From Niebla homalea (lineage: Eukaryota; Ascomycota; Lecanoromycetes; Lecanorales; Ramalinaceae), in assembly GCA_019925105.1 (NCBI GenBank), contig JAHGAU010000028.1, positions 620,001 through 684,000 on the forward strand: a DNA stretch of 64,000 bases, written 5' to 3'. Positions 1 through 11,151 of the stretch are shown in pieces. A program made the position numbers and the translations under genes. The notes under the pieces are model-generated. The model was not told the origin of the DNA. It made no database searches and saw nothing but the letters and a program-made list of their open reading frames with translations. Every line of letters starts with the position of its first letter. Position 1 is the stretch's first letter.

Positions 1-185
1 TACTTAGCTTTGAGCCAACGATCATTTCATGCATTTCAGTCAAGTGAGTCTCCTCATTCTCGTCCTAGCCCTTTTCTATTTCTTTCAATCCTACACAGTC
101 GGCAGCTGTCCAAGCGCAAACACTTCTGGCGTCCCACGTTGAACCATAGTGCATGCTGAATATTATGTGGACATACAGTCTCCAG

Positions 186-881
186 CATGCCTGACGGTCC
201 TGAACATCCGGAGACTTGGGTCTTCCATCTCGCAATGGCCTGGCTTGGCAATCCAGATCACTCCCTCTCTTACTCAGAGCGTCTTGCCATAATCAAAGAT
301 CGTGCAGCCGAGCTCGGTGAGCCCGCGCGCTCAGCCTTTACCTGGATCCCGCCAGAGACTCCTGTACACAAGGCAGACATCAGCTTTTGGGTTTCGCAGC
401 CTTGGGATAACCACGGAGGCAGGATGACGTTGGTGGGCGATGCCGCGCATCCAATGCCGCCATGTGAGTATTGACATTATTCACGCAGTGCTCGGTTGGC
501 ATCCTCTGACATTTCACATCAGATCGCGGCCAGGGCCTCAATCACTGCATCTGCGACGTCTCTCACCTGCTGTCAGCTCTTTTGTCGATCATTGACGGCA
601 CCTCCACGGTCGCTGCCGCTATCGGCGCCTACGATGCAGAAATCGTGCCCAGGGGCGCTGAAGAAGTGAGGTGTTCTGTCGAGAATGGATACATGCTCCA
701 TGACTGGCAGAAGGTGCTCGAGAGCCCTGTGTTTCGGAATGGGTTCAAGCCAATGACAGGAAATGACGGTAAGATCGTGCAGGGAGGCAGGAAAGAAGTA
801 GAAGTAAGCGAGCGTGCGGAGGTACAGACAAAAAGGGAGAAGGACAAGGAATCAGCAAAGCTTGCGGTTGTGGCGCACTGA
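186..881 (+). CDS. FAD-dependent monooxygenase, 3' part (5' end outside or upstream)
   Basis: C-terminal part of a flavin-dependent aromatic-ring/polyketide-type hydroxylase, which uses FAD and NAD(P)H to hydroxylate a substrate. Two exons are readable: 186-463 and 523-881, joined across a 59-bp GT..AG intron (464-522). The key motif is GDAAHPMPP followed across the splice by YRGQGLNH, the second FAD-binding motif of this family (the Asp contacts the FAD ribityl chain). The reading frame has a stop at 157-159, and a branch-like ctgaat with acceptor CAG precedes position 186, so the exon probably starts at a splice site and the FAD-binding Rossmann fold lies upstream. The last 40 residues are Lys/Glu-rich and unlike the family core. 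The substrate cannot be told from sequence. Confidence 0.8.
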
Positions 882-2287
882 AGGGGAGGGTGTCGAGCTT
901 GTGGACCTTGCTCGTCTGTTCTCGAGCATATGTGTTGTCCTCGCCGGCGCTACAGATAATCACAGAAACTCCTAGAATGGAATAGCCACGTGTAAACCGA
1001 GAAAGTTGGGGATTGTCGAGCTATCGTTCGATCTGATGTTGCAACCTATTTCTATAGCCACTTATCATCAGAAAACCGTGAGTATGATGATAAACTCTAC
1101 CAAGAAAGAACGCAAGACATGTGATCAAGCTCGCGAACGGATTCGCAAGAGGCTTATTATGCTGCTCGCGGTGCATTGAAGCCGAGGGTAGTCGGTTGAC
1201 TGGCCTGAAGCTGTGAGCAATGGGAGCCGGGATGAGACGTGAAAGGTTGATGAAGAGCAGAGAAGGCAGCTTGTGGTGTATTATGGTAGAGTGAACTTGT
1301 TTCTAAACCGTGACACGTGGACCTGCATAAACAGTTCGTCTGGGGTTTGGAAGCATCAAAGGTGGTAAACCATTGCCTATATTTCAAAATATCTTTCTTT
1401 CTTGACATGGATGGAACGGCGGACTGACTACTTGTCGAATCCCAAATATAACAAACATATGGGCACACAATGGCAGCGCCTCCTCCATTATTGCGTTCTT
1501 GACGGCAGCCACCACACCAAATCTACCCAAATCCAGAGAAAAAAACTTTGCCACCCTCGGCATAAGACCCTTGTTTCTAGTCCCGAGTATCTAGTCTACA
1601 TTTTATTGAGTCAGGACCCGGATGATATCATGACTTACTTAACATTGAACCCATTCCCGCGTTATTGATTTGTACATACAGCTCGGTAATGGGATACAGC
1701 TCTGTAATGGCTCGATTGCTCACATAGCTTTCCATTTGATTGATCCTTGCTTCCTTTATTGGTAGCAAGGTAATCTTTCTCTCCTACCTTAGTTACTTCA
1801 TGACTTGGGGGTCCTTTGCAGCGTGGCTGGCAATGTCGACTTCGCGTTTGCTGTGAGTCGACCAAACCCGTCTTGTCCTGGAAGGCAATCTATCGGGTCC
1901 AAGCAATGTCGACTTCGCGTTGTACTCTTTGGGTAACGAGTTTCGGAGGGTTTGAAGAACAAGGATTGATACCAAGGGGATAATATCTAGGAAGGGTTGT
2001 TTGTATTGAGTTATGCGATTGCCTTCGCTAGTAGCTAGCTTCGATTGATAGTACATCGAGGTACCCACATGGTACACAATAATCATGGTAGCTAAAACAG
2101 GCTGCTTGCTATTTTGTAGGTGATGCCCCACTCCACGGACATCCACTCCTTTGCCAATGAGCAATGAACCTTTCTCTCGAGGCAAACCAAAGCACTTCGT
2201 TCTCACTCGATCACCCGCATGCAAATTAGCTTACCTATAGTGACCTTGTCACACTCAGGGTCGCCTATCGAGGGATCCTTGAGGCTC
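882..2287. other. Intergenic, no convincing gene
   Basis: Lies between the convergent monooxygenase and exonuclease genes. Short open frames exist, but they lack ATG starts or recognisable domains. It holds an imperfect 18-bp tandem repeat around 1678-1713 and an exact 19-bp sequence (gcaatgtcgacttcgcgtt) at 1830-1848 and 1903-1921. Confidence 0.6.
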
Positions 2288-4632
2288 TTACTTGATACAC
2301 ACCAACCCACACCCACCCCTGGCCTTTTCCACCGCAGACTTCAGAGCCTGCTCCTCTGTGTCTGTCCATCTATCTTCAGGTGCCAGCTCGTTCCATTTCC
2401 TGCCCTCCCTCATGTACAGCCGGCGGAAGCGGTCATGCTGGCGTTGCAGACGGGCCATGGGACGCGGGTCTCCAGTGCCGGAGTAGATGATGAAGAGGGT
2501 GCAGGGGGGAAGGGATGCGTGGATCTGAGAGATGTGGGAAACAAGGTTGGCTAGGGCGGTGTGGGTGGTGGTGTTGGAGGCGGGTATGGCGGTTTGGAGT
2601 ACTGCTGGTCCAGTCGTGGCGTCGTCTTTGTCGTCGGATGTAGTCACGGTATTTCCAAGGGCAGGGGCAGGAGGAGGAGGGCCACCAACGGTGTTATCAC
2701 GCCAGCCCCTCGTGAATTCCAATTCCCTTAGCCGCGCCCATGTGAAATGTACGCTGCCTCCTCCGGGGACGTCTCGTTCTTCCTCGTCAGCCGAAACAAG
2801 TCGCTTCACACCCTCTGTGACTTCGGTGTCATTGGCGCAGGGAAGGTAGACATCTGCCATGGCCCCAAAATTCTTGTCACCGGAGTTGCCTTGATCCACA
2901 ATCGCGCCTTTGAACACCTCTCTTCCTGTAGTCTGATTCATATTGCGTTTCATTCGCTTAAAGATGCTCTCCAAGTTACTTTGTTGGGCGCCGAAGTTGG
3001 GGCCCTTCTCACATTTCAGCTTCACGAGGTCGAGGCAGGCAAGGGCATCTTCTTTCGAGTCGTGGCCCGTCGAGCCATGACCCTTTTGGATTTCTCGGTT
3101 GAGATATTTGTTAGCGAGGTATTTGAGGGAGGATTTCAAAGGTGCACCGCGAGGGTGGGGGAAGAGGATCGATGTGTCTATGATGAAAGGGTGAGTGATT
3201 TGGAGGGCGGTGAGGTCGGAGTCGAGAGAGTGGCCGATGATGATGGTGTGAGGGGTGAGGATATTATTGAGCAGGCGATCTTGGACGTCGCGCAGGGAAG
3301 TCGTGACTGGATCGAGGAGAGAGCTGGTGATGCCTGAATATCTGGTGAACACAAGGGAGTCAGCGAATGTAGTAGGATAACAGGCTGGAGAACAAACGGA
3401 GTCAGGTAGTCGATGATTGGTAAGGCAGGTTTGACCAATTCGTCCAGCACCGTATCGCCAGCCCAATCGATCAAGCTGATACGTGTGAGTGCGGAAGTGC
3501 CGCCCTTTACAGTACACATTTCGCAGTCTAGGGAGAGCACTTGGCGACCAGCCGTTATACTGCCTTTCTCGATGGCCTCCTCTGGGGGTATGCCAGCTTC
3601 GAGTGAGGGCACGTCAGTGTCGAACCACCCTTTGGCCTCAGTCTGCCCGTCTCGGAGCCGGCGGGCGTGTTCCTGTTCCCAGTCGAGGCCAGCTTCTGCC
3701 CAACTTGCATGGTGAAGGACGTATTCGTTTTCACGCAAGACATCGGCCCTTGTAAGGTAGACCACAATACTGGTGCGCTGGTTTGGGAAATTGGGTCGAT
3801 TATTAGACAGTCTTGGGCCTCTATGCATTCTGTCGTCCTCCCTATCCTCCTGTGCTCGCGGGATCTGCGATTGTAGCATGGCTTGCAGAGGAGAATGGAC
3901 CTGCTTCATTCGGTCATCCCCAGGTGCCCAAATTGGCCACACATGATCAAAGACGTCTGCGAGAGGCTTTAGCGGTTCTGTCAGTTTGTCGCTTTTAAGT
4001 TTCAGAGGAAGGTATTCATCTGGATGTTTGGGTCGTGCCTGTAGAGGGCGGCGATTAGAACGGGCATTGTTGGTCACAACATGAGGAAATTGATGCAATA
4101 TTTCAGACTGTTTCTGTGCAAATGCGTCGGAAGCAGCAGACTTGGAAAGGTCATTCATGTCTCGATCTTGGGCAGGCTCTTGGAGCGGAATGCTACCATC
4201 AAACATTCCCTTCTCCAGACCAGGGACGAATAGCACCACAGCTCGCTCGACCATAGCATGGTGTCTCACAGAGACCCATTGCGGAGCGGGAGCATCTGCA
4301 ATGCAATACAGCACAAGATTCTGCAAATCTTGAAGCTTCACATAGTGGTCCAAGCGATGGAGTTCACTGTACCCAAGACTGGGGTAATTCTTGATCTTCT
4401 TTGGCTTCTTGGCCTTGACGGTCTGCCACTCTCCAGAATCGAGCTGCTTGTCGGTACCATCTTGCCCTTGGGTCGGTGAATCCTTCTTCAAGATGGGCAA
4501 TGGTTCCTCATGGAAGTGGGCCCGTAATTGAGCAAGAGCAGCACCAATGCCTCGACTTGTATTGTCATTGCCATCAGTGTGGTGTTCGAGCTTTCGCTTC
4601 TTGTTGCGAGACCCCATATTTGCTTCCGGCAT
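2288..4632 (-). CDS. RNA exonuclease, Rex1/Rnh70 (REXO5-like) family
   Basis: DEDDh-type 3'-5' RNA exonuclease of the nucleolar Rex1/Rnh70 family, which trims 5S rRNA, tRNA and other small RNA precursors. CDS is complement(2288-3341, 3398-4632), about 762 aa. The 56-bp intron (3342-3397) has a GT start, a gctgact branch and a CAG end, and splicing turns IIDYLT-P into YSGIT, the normal family sequence. Catalytic motifs: LSLDCEMC (Exo I), GHSLDSDL (Exo II) and GHDSKEDA (Exo III, with the His). The N-terminus is basic (SRNKKRKLEHH), fitting nuclear import. A conserved-looking C-terminal extension ends with a YSGTGDP motif seen in fungal Rex1 homologues. ATG 4632 is used; ATG 4617 (MGSRNKKRK) is an equally good start. 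It is divergent from mL54, with about 260 bp between starts. Confidence 0.9.
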
Positions 4633-4894
4633 GCAAAAGCCACTAATTCTGCGACTGCGGTCATAGCAATCACAGAGCCAGTCGTGTGGTGCATGTGTGG
4701 CGAGAGTTGATACTCCCTAAGATCCAAAGCTCGTCAACACACGCCAAAACGAAGCTAGTCCCAAACAGGACCTGCATATATAATTTCCCTTCTTTCCCTT
4801 CCCTCCCAAATCTGCCACCATCAACCCCCCTTATCTCGCCCCTCCTCATCCAATCTACAAAAATCCTTGCACCCCACAACAATTCCTCAAAACG

Positions 4895-5612
4895 ATGCTC
4901 TGCCGCCGCTGCGCCGCCCTCTTCATCCTCCCTCCCCGCCTCCCCCCTCCCGCACCTTCACATCCACAACCCTTACCCACCACCCCGAGAACCCCCCTGC
5001 CGCCACCTCCACCTCAGCAGCCCAACCCTTCTCCACGCCCTTCACCCCCTCCCCCTCCAAAACACCAGGCATTTCACCCCCGGCGACAGGCGGGTCGTCC
5101 ACCACCACCACCAACAAACCCGCCTCGCACCCCCTTCCTCCACCCTGGCAGGGACCCCCCTCCGGGGCCTCGGCTACCTCAAACCCCCGGCCCCCGCCCC
5201 CATCGCGCGCGAAGACGCCGAATACCCGCCCTGGCTCTGGACGCTCCTCTCGCCATCCGGGAAGGATGATGCGGCGGCGGCGACGACGACGACGATGGAA
5301 GGGGGGGATGCGTTTGCGAAGAGCAAGAAGCAGCGACGGATGGCGGCCCGGGTTGCGAGGGCGCGGGTGGCCGGGGGTAATGGTGGTGGTGGGATGGCAG
5401 CAGGGGTGGAGGAGGAGGAGGAGGAGGGGAGGAAGGTGGAGAGGCAGAGGCAGAGTGTGGATTTGGCTGTTGATGGGCCCGTGGATGGGGGTGCTGGCCA
5501 TGCGGCGCCCAGCAGGAAGGGGCAGGAGGAGAGGGAGGGGTTGCAGCGCGCGATGAGGAAGGAGAGGAGGGGGAAGGTTAGGGAGGGGAATTTTTTGAGG
5601 GGGATGAGGTAG
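4895..5612 (+). CDS. Mitochondrial large ribosomal subunit protein mL54
   Basis: Subunit of the mitochondrial 54S large ribosomal subunit (MRPL37/mL54 family). The diagnostic block is GTPLRGLGYLK, then EDAEYPPWLWTLL, then SKKQRRMAAR and a basic tail. The ATG at 4895 begins MLCRRCAALF, a plausible mitochondrial presequence. The core block lies in another frame. The only GT..AG pair that restores the frame is 5094-5151 (58 bp, weak donor gtcgtc), giving join(4895-5093, 5152-5612), about 219 aa. The first exon is then unusually proline-rich, while the +2 frame of the same stretch reads as a Ser/Thr-rich leader, so a base error in the C-runs is an alternative. The N-terminus is therefore uncertain. 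Identity rests on the core motif. Confidence 0.62.
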
Positions 5613-5814
5613 ATGAGTAGAGCGGGGGAGGGGCTGGGGGTTGAGAAGGGAGCGAAAACGCAGGCGAAGGGGGGAAGGGCCTTGGACTCTTGTATATCAT
5701 GCGAAGAGATCACATGTGGGGAGTGGGAAGTCATTAAAGTCTGAAGAGAGCATATTGCAGTATGTGAATATTAGCGATACACAAGCCCTGCTTGCAAACG
5801 CCGTATCTACATCT

Positions 5815-8640
5815 CTAGATTCTCGTCGTCTCCAACGGCTTCCTCGCCCATCCGCTCAGACACCGCCACCCAGCCCCTGTACTCTTGCCCTCGTCCATGG
5901 CTGCAGGTACGTTGGCCAACAATCCCTCACACCCAACTTTGACCATCCACTGCTCCCATCCCCATCCGCCTACCAACCCGCTCAAACTCGCTGCATCAGC
6001 AGTGCTGCCCACTGGCCCCCGTACGGCTTCCATCCTTATCCCCACTTCCTCAATACCCGGTGGTGGCGTTTCAGGAATAGCCACGTCCTCCCCTCTCAAT
6101 CCGGTAGCCATGGGTAAGAATGTCCACGCGCGCTTGATATCATCAAAGCCAGCTCTTCTGATCCTCGAGAGGAGAGATTTGGTTGGCGTCGGATCGTATC
6201 CGCGAGACTTCAGCTGGAACGCGAAGGAAACCGAGAGATTGGAGCCACAGGGACCAGCAGAAACGAGCTCGGCGTCCATGGTGTGGAACTCAAGGTAGCC
6301 GCCCGGGCGAAGGCAGCGTAGCGCTTCAGCAAGGGTGAGATCAAACTCGTCTTGAGGGTGGAGATGTGGGTGGGAGAGCTTGAGTGAGGATTGTGGTGCG
6401 CGGAGGGAGATGGCGTGAAAATGGTTGGATGGGAAGGGGAGCTGGTAGAGGGTTTCAACACCAGTGATGCGGTGATTGCGGGGCCCGCGGATGGTTGGGG
6501 TGATGAGATGCGTCTCTACGGTGGCTGTAAAAACACGCGAATGCGGGAACTCGCGCGCACAGTGCCATCCCCAGTCACCGTGTGGGAGCCCACCCAGGTC
6601 GAGCACCCTTGCTGGGTCAAGCACCCGGCCGTTGCGAATGCCTCCAAGTTTGGGGGTGCGAATGGTTTTGCTGCGTGCCGGTGAGTTGAGCAGGGAGCCA
6701 CCGGAGAGGTATTTGGAGGCTTCGATTATCCAGCTGCGCGCAGACACCTGTTCGAGGGCTTGGCGCTCGCGGTCGGCGGTGACGAGTAGCTTTTGGGTAG
6801 AGAGCGTTTCGTCATGAGCTGCGGGACTTTCTTTACCTGGCATCATGGAGATAGGTCGGTGAGAGCTGGGGCGTTCAAACTGGGAGATGTGATATTCGCC
6901 CTGAAGGCGCTTAATGTGCTCATGCGGGAGACAGTGGCGGACACTGTTCACAGAGTCCGAGCGGGCAAGGCGGTGACGGAATGCATCGACTCTCTTTGCG
7001 TCGGAGGTGATGTACGAGAACGCTTCACCATAGATAGGCTCGTCGTCAGAAGATGTCCCCGTCAACATCTCGTGAGACTTCGTGGCAGTTTCTGTTTCTA
7101 GAAATCTGACAGCCTTTCGAATTGGAGAGCCAAGCGAATCCTTGCGAATGTGACTGCTGTTCCTCTTGAGCTTTTTACGATCCGCCTCGGCGCTGATGTC
7201 GTTCACTGGGTTCGTCTCGCGAAGGGCAGCCATGTAGCTAGTTTGCTGAGCCAACCACATTGTCGTCCTATCCAATGACTTCTCTGCGTTCTCCTCAATC
7301 ACCTTATCGTAATCCTCGTCATGCTCGATAATCGGTGACGCGGCCCGATCCCGATTCTCATTTGGTACATAGAAGGCAGTCTGATAGCTAGTCGCAGAGG
7401 CCAATGCAATCTGTCTCGCAGTCGGTGGTCCATCAGTGTTCGAGCTACCATCGTTGTAATGAATAACTTGCTCTACCGGCGGTGAAGCATCTCTGTTCCA
7501 GGGGCAGGCGTAAAATTGCTCTGCAGTAGTAGATGTGGGAGGAAGTGCGGAGACTGGCGCTGAGCCCATATGCCAAGTATGACGGGCGTTGTTTCCAAGT
7601 GATGAAAAGAATTGAGTGGGCGATGGCACACTCATTGCGGAGAGACTGTGCTGGGAGACCGCCGATGCTGGGGCGAAATCCATACCGTTTATGCGGTTCG
7701 GCACCGAGGACTCTTGCATTTCAAGAAAGGCGTAGTCTTCTTCAAGCTGGGAGTCTGGAGGGGGAGGCACGTCTAGCGACAGATGCTGCAGAGTTGCAAG
7801 AGCATCAAAGGGAAGCTCGACGCCTGATTCCGACTCCGCTTTAGAGCCAATGAGAGGACTGTCCGCAGCACTGGACGTGGCAAAATCGCGGATACCGACA
7901 TGATCATCGGGTGTTATGGCAGAGCTCGGCTGCGACCAATCGGGTCTGTTTTGGCTCGTACAGATTGAGATCCTTGGTCTGTGCGCTTTCTTGCTTTCAA
8001 CCTGACCCCATACTTCTCCACTCTTTGGATGGGTGTTAATTTCTGGGGTGATGGGTGCACTTGTCGCATTCCGAGTATCGGTACTAAGACTGCCAGCCAA
8101 AGAGGGTGGGTTGCTAAGTCGGGGGAGATCATGGCCAAGCATTGAAAGCGCCGCGGGCGATAGTGGGATTTTCGGAGGCCTTGGCGGGGACTCCTCGGAC
8201 GGTTTGGGGACAGCAGGCCAGAAAGTCGGAGAGGGTATAACAAGAGACGGATATCTCTTTCCCCTGTGCAATTGATCGGGTGAAGCATCGGCCGAATCGG
8301 AGTGAATGCTAGTACGATCGGTCATGATAGAGGGCGCAAGTTCAGAGTCGCCATCTGACTCCTCAAAAAGGCTGTCCACGTCTCGCGATGTTCTGTTCCA
8401 GTAGTAGGACGAGACTGATGAGGTCAGAGATGGGACTGGTGAGGTAGTCCCGACAGAGCGCGGTGTAGTATATTCAGCGACCCCAAGACTTCCACAGTCT
8501 TGGGTCGCATCGTCTATTCTTTCTTCCTCCCTCTCTCCTCGTTTGTCTTCGATTATAGTATTAAGGTGGTGTTTCCGGGCCAGCCGGGGTGGTGATTGGT
8601 AGGTCATTGCTGGCAGGGTATAGAGGTCCATCTTGTACAT
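5815..8640 (-). CDS. Long disordered protein with C-terminal SAM methyltransferase-like domain
   Basis: Single-exon protein of 941 aa. Residues 1 to about 640 are low-complexity, Ser/Pro-rich and probably disordered, with RTTMWLAQQTSYMAALRE in the middle and a C-terminal domain at about 650-870. That domain has VLDLGGLPHGDWGWHCA (the SAM-binding glycine loop, motif I), LPFPSNHFHAISLRA (post-I acidic/hydrophobic strand) and EALRCLRPGGYLEFHTMD (motif III), typical of class I methyltransferases of the fungal type-11 group. The substrate is unknown; it may be regulatory rather than metabolic because the disordered arm is so long. Starts at 8640, 8631 and 8607 are all possible. It runs convergently towards mL54 with a 200-bp gap. 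Confidence 0.8.
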   Translation of the reverse strand: MYKMDLYTLPAMTYQSPPRLARKHHLNTIIEDKRGEREEERIDDATQDCGSLGVAEYTTPRSVGTTSPVPSLTSSVSSYYWNRTSRDVDSLFEESDGDSELAPSIMTDRTSIHSDSADASPDQLHRGKRYPSLVIPSPTFWPAVPKPSEESPPRPPKIPLSPAALSMLGHDLPRLSNPPSLAGSLSTDTRNATSAPITPEINTHPKSGEVWGQVESKKAHRPRISICTSQNRPDWSQPSSAITPDDHVGIRDFATSSAADSPLIGSKAESESGVELPFDALATLQHLSLDVPPPPDSQLEEDYAFLEMQESSVPNRINGMDFAPASAVSQHSLSAMSVPSPTQFFSSLGNNARHTWHMGSAPVSALPPTSTTAEQFYACPWNRDASPPVEQVIHYNDGSSNTDGPPTARQIALASATSYQTAFYVPNENRDRAASPIIEHDEDYDKVIEENAEKSLDRTTMWLAQQTSYMAALRETNPVNDISAEADRKKLKRNSSHIRKDSLGSPIRKAVRFLETETATKSHEMLTGTSSDDEPIYGEAFSYITSDAKRVDAFRHRLARSDSVNSVRHCLPHEHIKRLQGEYHISQFERPSSHRPISMMPGKESPAAHDETLSTQKLLVTADRERQALEQVSARSWIIEASKYLSGGSLLNSPARSKTIRTPKLGGIRNGRVLDPARVLDLGGLPHGDWGWHCAREFPHSRVFTATVETHLITPTIRGPRNHRITGVETLYQLPFPSNHFHAISLRAPQSSLKLSHPHLHPQDEFDLTLAEALRCLRPGGYLEFHTMDAELVSAGPCGSNLSVSFAFQLKSRGYDPTPTKSLLSRIRRAGFDDIKRAWTFLPMATGLRGEDVAIPETPPPGIEEVGIRMEAVRGPVGSTADAASLSGLVGGWGWEQWMVKVGCEGLLANVPAAMDEGKSTGAGWRCLSGWARKPLETTRI

Positions 8641-9498
8641 CTATTGGGCCAGTCCTCGCAAAGTGGGTATATGAGGGGAAACAAAATGGAAAGCGCCAAA
8701 GAGCTTCTATCAAAATATTGTCACAGTGTGCGGAATGACGATGATAAGTCTAACATATATAAGTTTTTAGACATACAAGATCGACAGAGTAGTAGAAAAT
8801 GACGAAGGAAAAGGTCGCGGCCACGACTTCAGTATATTAATACATTATTCAAGAGTCAGAACAAGCTCTTCGCAGGAGAGCCCAGCGGTTGCATGGACGA
8901 CGCTGTTGAGCTAATGCATCGAACACGAACGACTACGGAATACCTATATCGGGCGCCAAAGGGTGCAGAATCGAAGAAGCAATGCGGAGGCCAATGGCTG
9001 GTGGGGTTAAGTGAAGAGACATGACAGGCCCAGATTGAGGTCGTTGATTGGCTCAAGAGTAAGCGCCCACAATTTCTATTCTGGGGTCGTGAGAGGTTTT
9101 GGGTGGCGATTCGCAGTATTGCTGGGTCGCCATTTACTCCGTGAGGCCACAGCACAGCTTCGAAACATTTTCTGATATTTCTCAGGAAAAGGTTTTGGAT
9201 CTCGAAGCGCTTTGCTGCTGATCCAGAATGAAAGAGCAGGACAAAAGTTTCAATTCCTCATTTCCCCTACCGAGACAGACTGTACCATACCTGATGTGTG
9301 TTAGACTGTTAAGGTAGCCAATAGTTCTACGCCAAGACATATGACGAGCAGCCAGCGGCCTGATCCCGCGAGGACCCCACCGAGACCCAATTGGGATCTC
9401 CTCAATGTTTCGTCGGCGCTTCAATAGTGTTTGTGCCTGTGCTGTGTTGCACAGGGGCGTTATCTGATCAATAGCTTCACTTCCTCTGCCAAGCACGC
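8641..9498. other. Divergent intergenic region
   Basis: Shared upstream region of the methyltransferase-like gene (minus) and RPE1 (plus). The open frames here start at non-ATG codons and show no domain. Confidence 0.6.
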
Positions 9499-10492
9499 AT
9501 GGCTCCTCCTGCTGTGATAAATCCATCAGTCCTTTCGGCCGATTTTGCGAAGCTTGGCCAAGAATGCTCCGATACAATTGCTCGCGGGGCCGACTGGCTG
9601 CACCTGGATGTGGTGGGTATTAGCTGCCCCAAATCTGCCCAGCCTTCACAGACGGTAGCTGAGGTATCCCTAGATGGACGGTCACTTCGTCCCGAACATG
9701 ACTTTCGGCGCTCCCGTTGTGACCAAGATTCGACGGCATGTTGACCGGCCAAAAGCTCCTAAGGGTAGAGGTACCTTCGATTGCCATATGATGATTGCTG
9801 AGGTGGGTAGGTGCAACCGCCCGTACACCCCTTTTCTCCCCTGAATCAATGCAGACTTATCGAGGTCCGCTGTCTTAGAACTAGCAGCTAACCGCTCACG
9901 GTTCTCCCTAGCCCCAGAAATGGGTCCAAGATTTCAAGAAAGCTGGCTGCGATCTTTACTGCTTCCACTATGAAGCTGCGGTCACATCAACTGCCGCCAC
10001 CAATCCTGCCGAGCATTCAGAATCCAAGACTAGTCCCAGAGAGATGATTCGGTTCATCCACGAGCAAGGCATGCTCGCAGGCATTGCCATCAAGCCGGAA
10101 ACTAGTGTGGATGTGCTGTGGGACATCCTGGACGGTCAGGCGAAAGAGGAAGTACCGGATGTGAGTCACACCCGCTCTTGCATCCGACAGGGATTGTGCG
10201 TGAAATTGATTGAGCGGTCTAGATGGTCTTGGTTATGACGGTCCATCCTGGATTTGGCGGCCAGAAATTCATGGCGTCCGAGCTACCAAAGGTCACGGCG
10301 CTTCGGAAAAGGTATCCAGACCTGTATATTGAGGTCGATGGAGGTCTTGGTGAGGGCACAATAGATCAAGCAGCTGATGCGGGAGCAAATGTGATTGTGG
10401 CTGGCTCAGCCGTCTTCGGTGCCAAAGATCCGGCTGCGGTCATAACTGTGCTGCGTGAATCCGTTGAAAAGAGGAGCCATGCTTCGCTATAG
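9499..10492 (+). CDS. RPE1: Ribulose-phosphate 3-epimerase
   Basis: Cytosolic enzyme of the non-oxidative pentose phosphate pathway, interconverting D-ribulose 5-phosphate and D-xylulose 5-phosphate in a metal-dependent TIM barrel. Four exons join without frame loss: 9499-9612, 9674-9802, 9912-10160, 10223-10492, giving 253 aa. Introns are 61, 109 and 62 bp, all GT..AG. Motifs in order: [10 protein letters not shown] at the N-terminus (substrate Ser), [12 protein letters not shown] across intron 1 (catalytic/metal His and Asp), CHMMI (metal His), [13 protein letters not shown] (phosphate loop) and [11 protein letters not shown] (second catalytic Asp), then GSAVFGAKD near the C-terminus. Length and motif order are normal for the family. 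The stop is about 520 bp from the start of the RIP-mutated island. Confidence 0.97.
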
Positions 10493-11013
10493 CTCCAATG
10501 ATAGAAGTTCACGGAGAACAGAAGGTCGCTATCCGTTCATCCCAACAGAATATTTGACTCCTCAGTGTTTGGGTACAAAGGAAGGTCGTCAGGCCCAGGT
10601 ACTGCCGGGCAAGTCAATAAGAGGAGGCGGTATGTGTTTTCGTATCAGTGCATGTGACATGAGGATTTGCATTTATACTTCCCCACTCCAGCGCGGCCTA
10701 CTACACACATCGTTGTTTGCCATTGGGGGAATAGCCTCTCGTCGCGGCAAGCGACTGCTCGAAAGTGGTCTCATGCAAACATACTACCAGTCGCAGCCTT
10801 CGCGAAGAGTAAATGCGATAGAGCTCCTGAAACAATGAAATGGATTCTCAATCACACATGAAGTTTTCCCATACACATATCCTTATCCTTCACTTGTCCT
10901 CACAATATTTTCACAATCGAGTTGCGCCAACTAAGCCCACCACTAAGGTATTTATTATCGATATTGAGAAATTAAGTTCGCGCTAGCACCACGTATCACG
11001 TGAATAAATTACA
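10493..11013. other. Intergenic, normal composition
   Basis: RPE1 3' flank. Base composition is still balanced up to about 11,038 and then falls abruptly to A/T saturation. Small open frames have no recognisable content. Confidence 0.6.
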
Positions 11014-11018
11014 ATCAA

Positions 11019-11151
11019 AGCAAGGGAAGGAAGCAGGGGATTGCTTAATAATCTTTAATCTTAAATAGTACATTTTCATAGTATGAAATATACTATTTTA
11101 CCTTATTTATAGAACCGCTTTACCTGCTTTATGAAAATAACGTATTTTTTT
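11019..11151 (+). repeat. 5' LTR of outer element
   Basis: 133 bp, gap-free match to 27120-27252. The first 20 or so bases (agcaagggaaggaag...) are unmutated, while the rest shows C-to-T and G-to-A changes relative to the right copy. Confidence 0.8.

Noticed and set aside
1793..2224. 143-codon minus-strand frame
   Set aside because: Starts at TTG, has no family signature and contains the 19-bp repeats.
4923..5734. Two minus-strand and two further plus-strand frames over mL54
   Set aside because: Open only because the DNA is G/C-rich and low-complexity; the mL54 core motif fixes the coding frame.
9182..9577. 131-codon minus-strand frame
   Set aside because: Overlaps exon 1 of RPE1 on the other strand; no domain.
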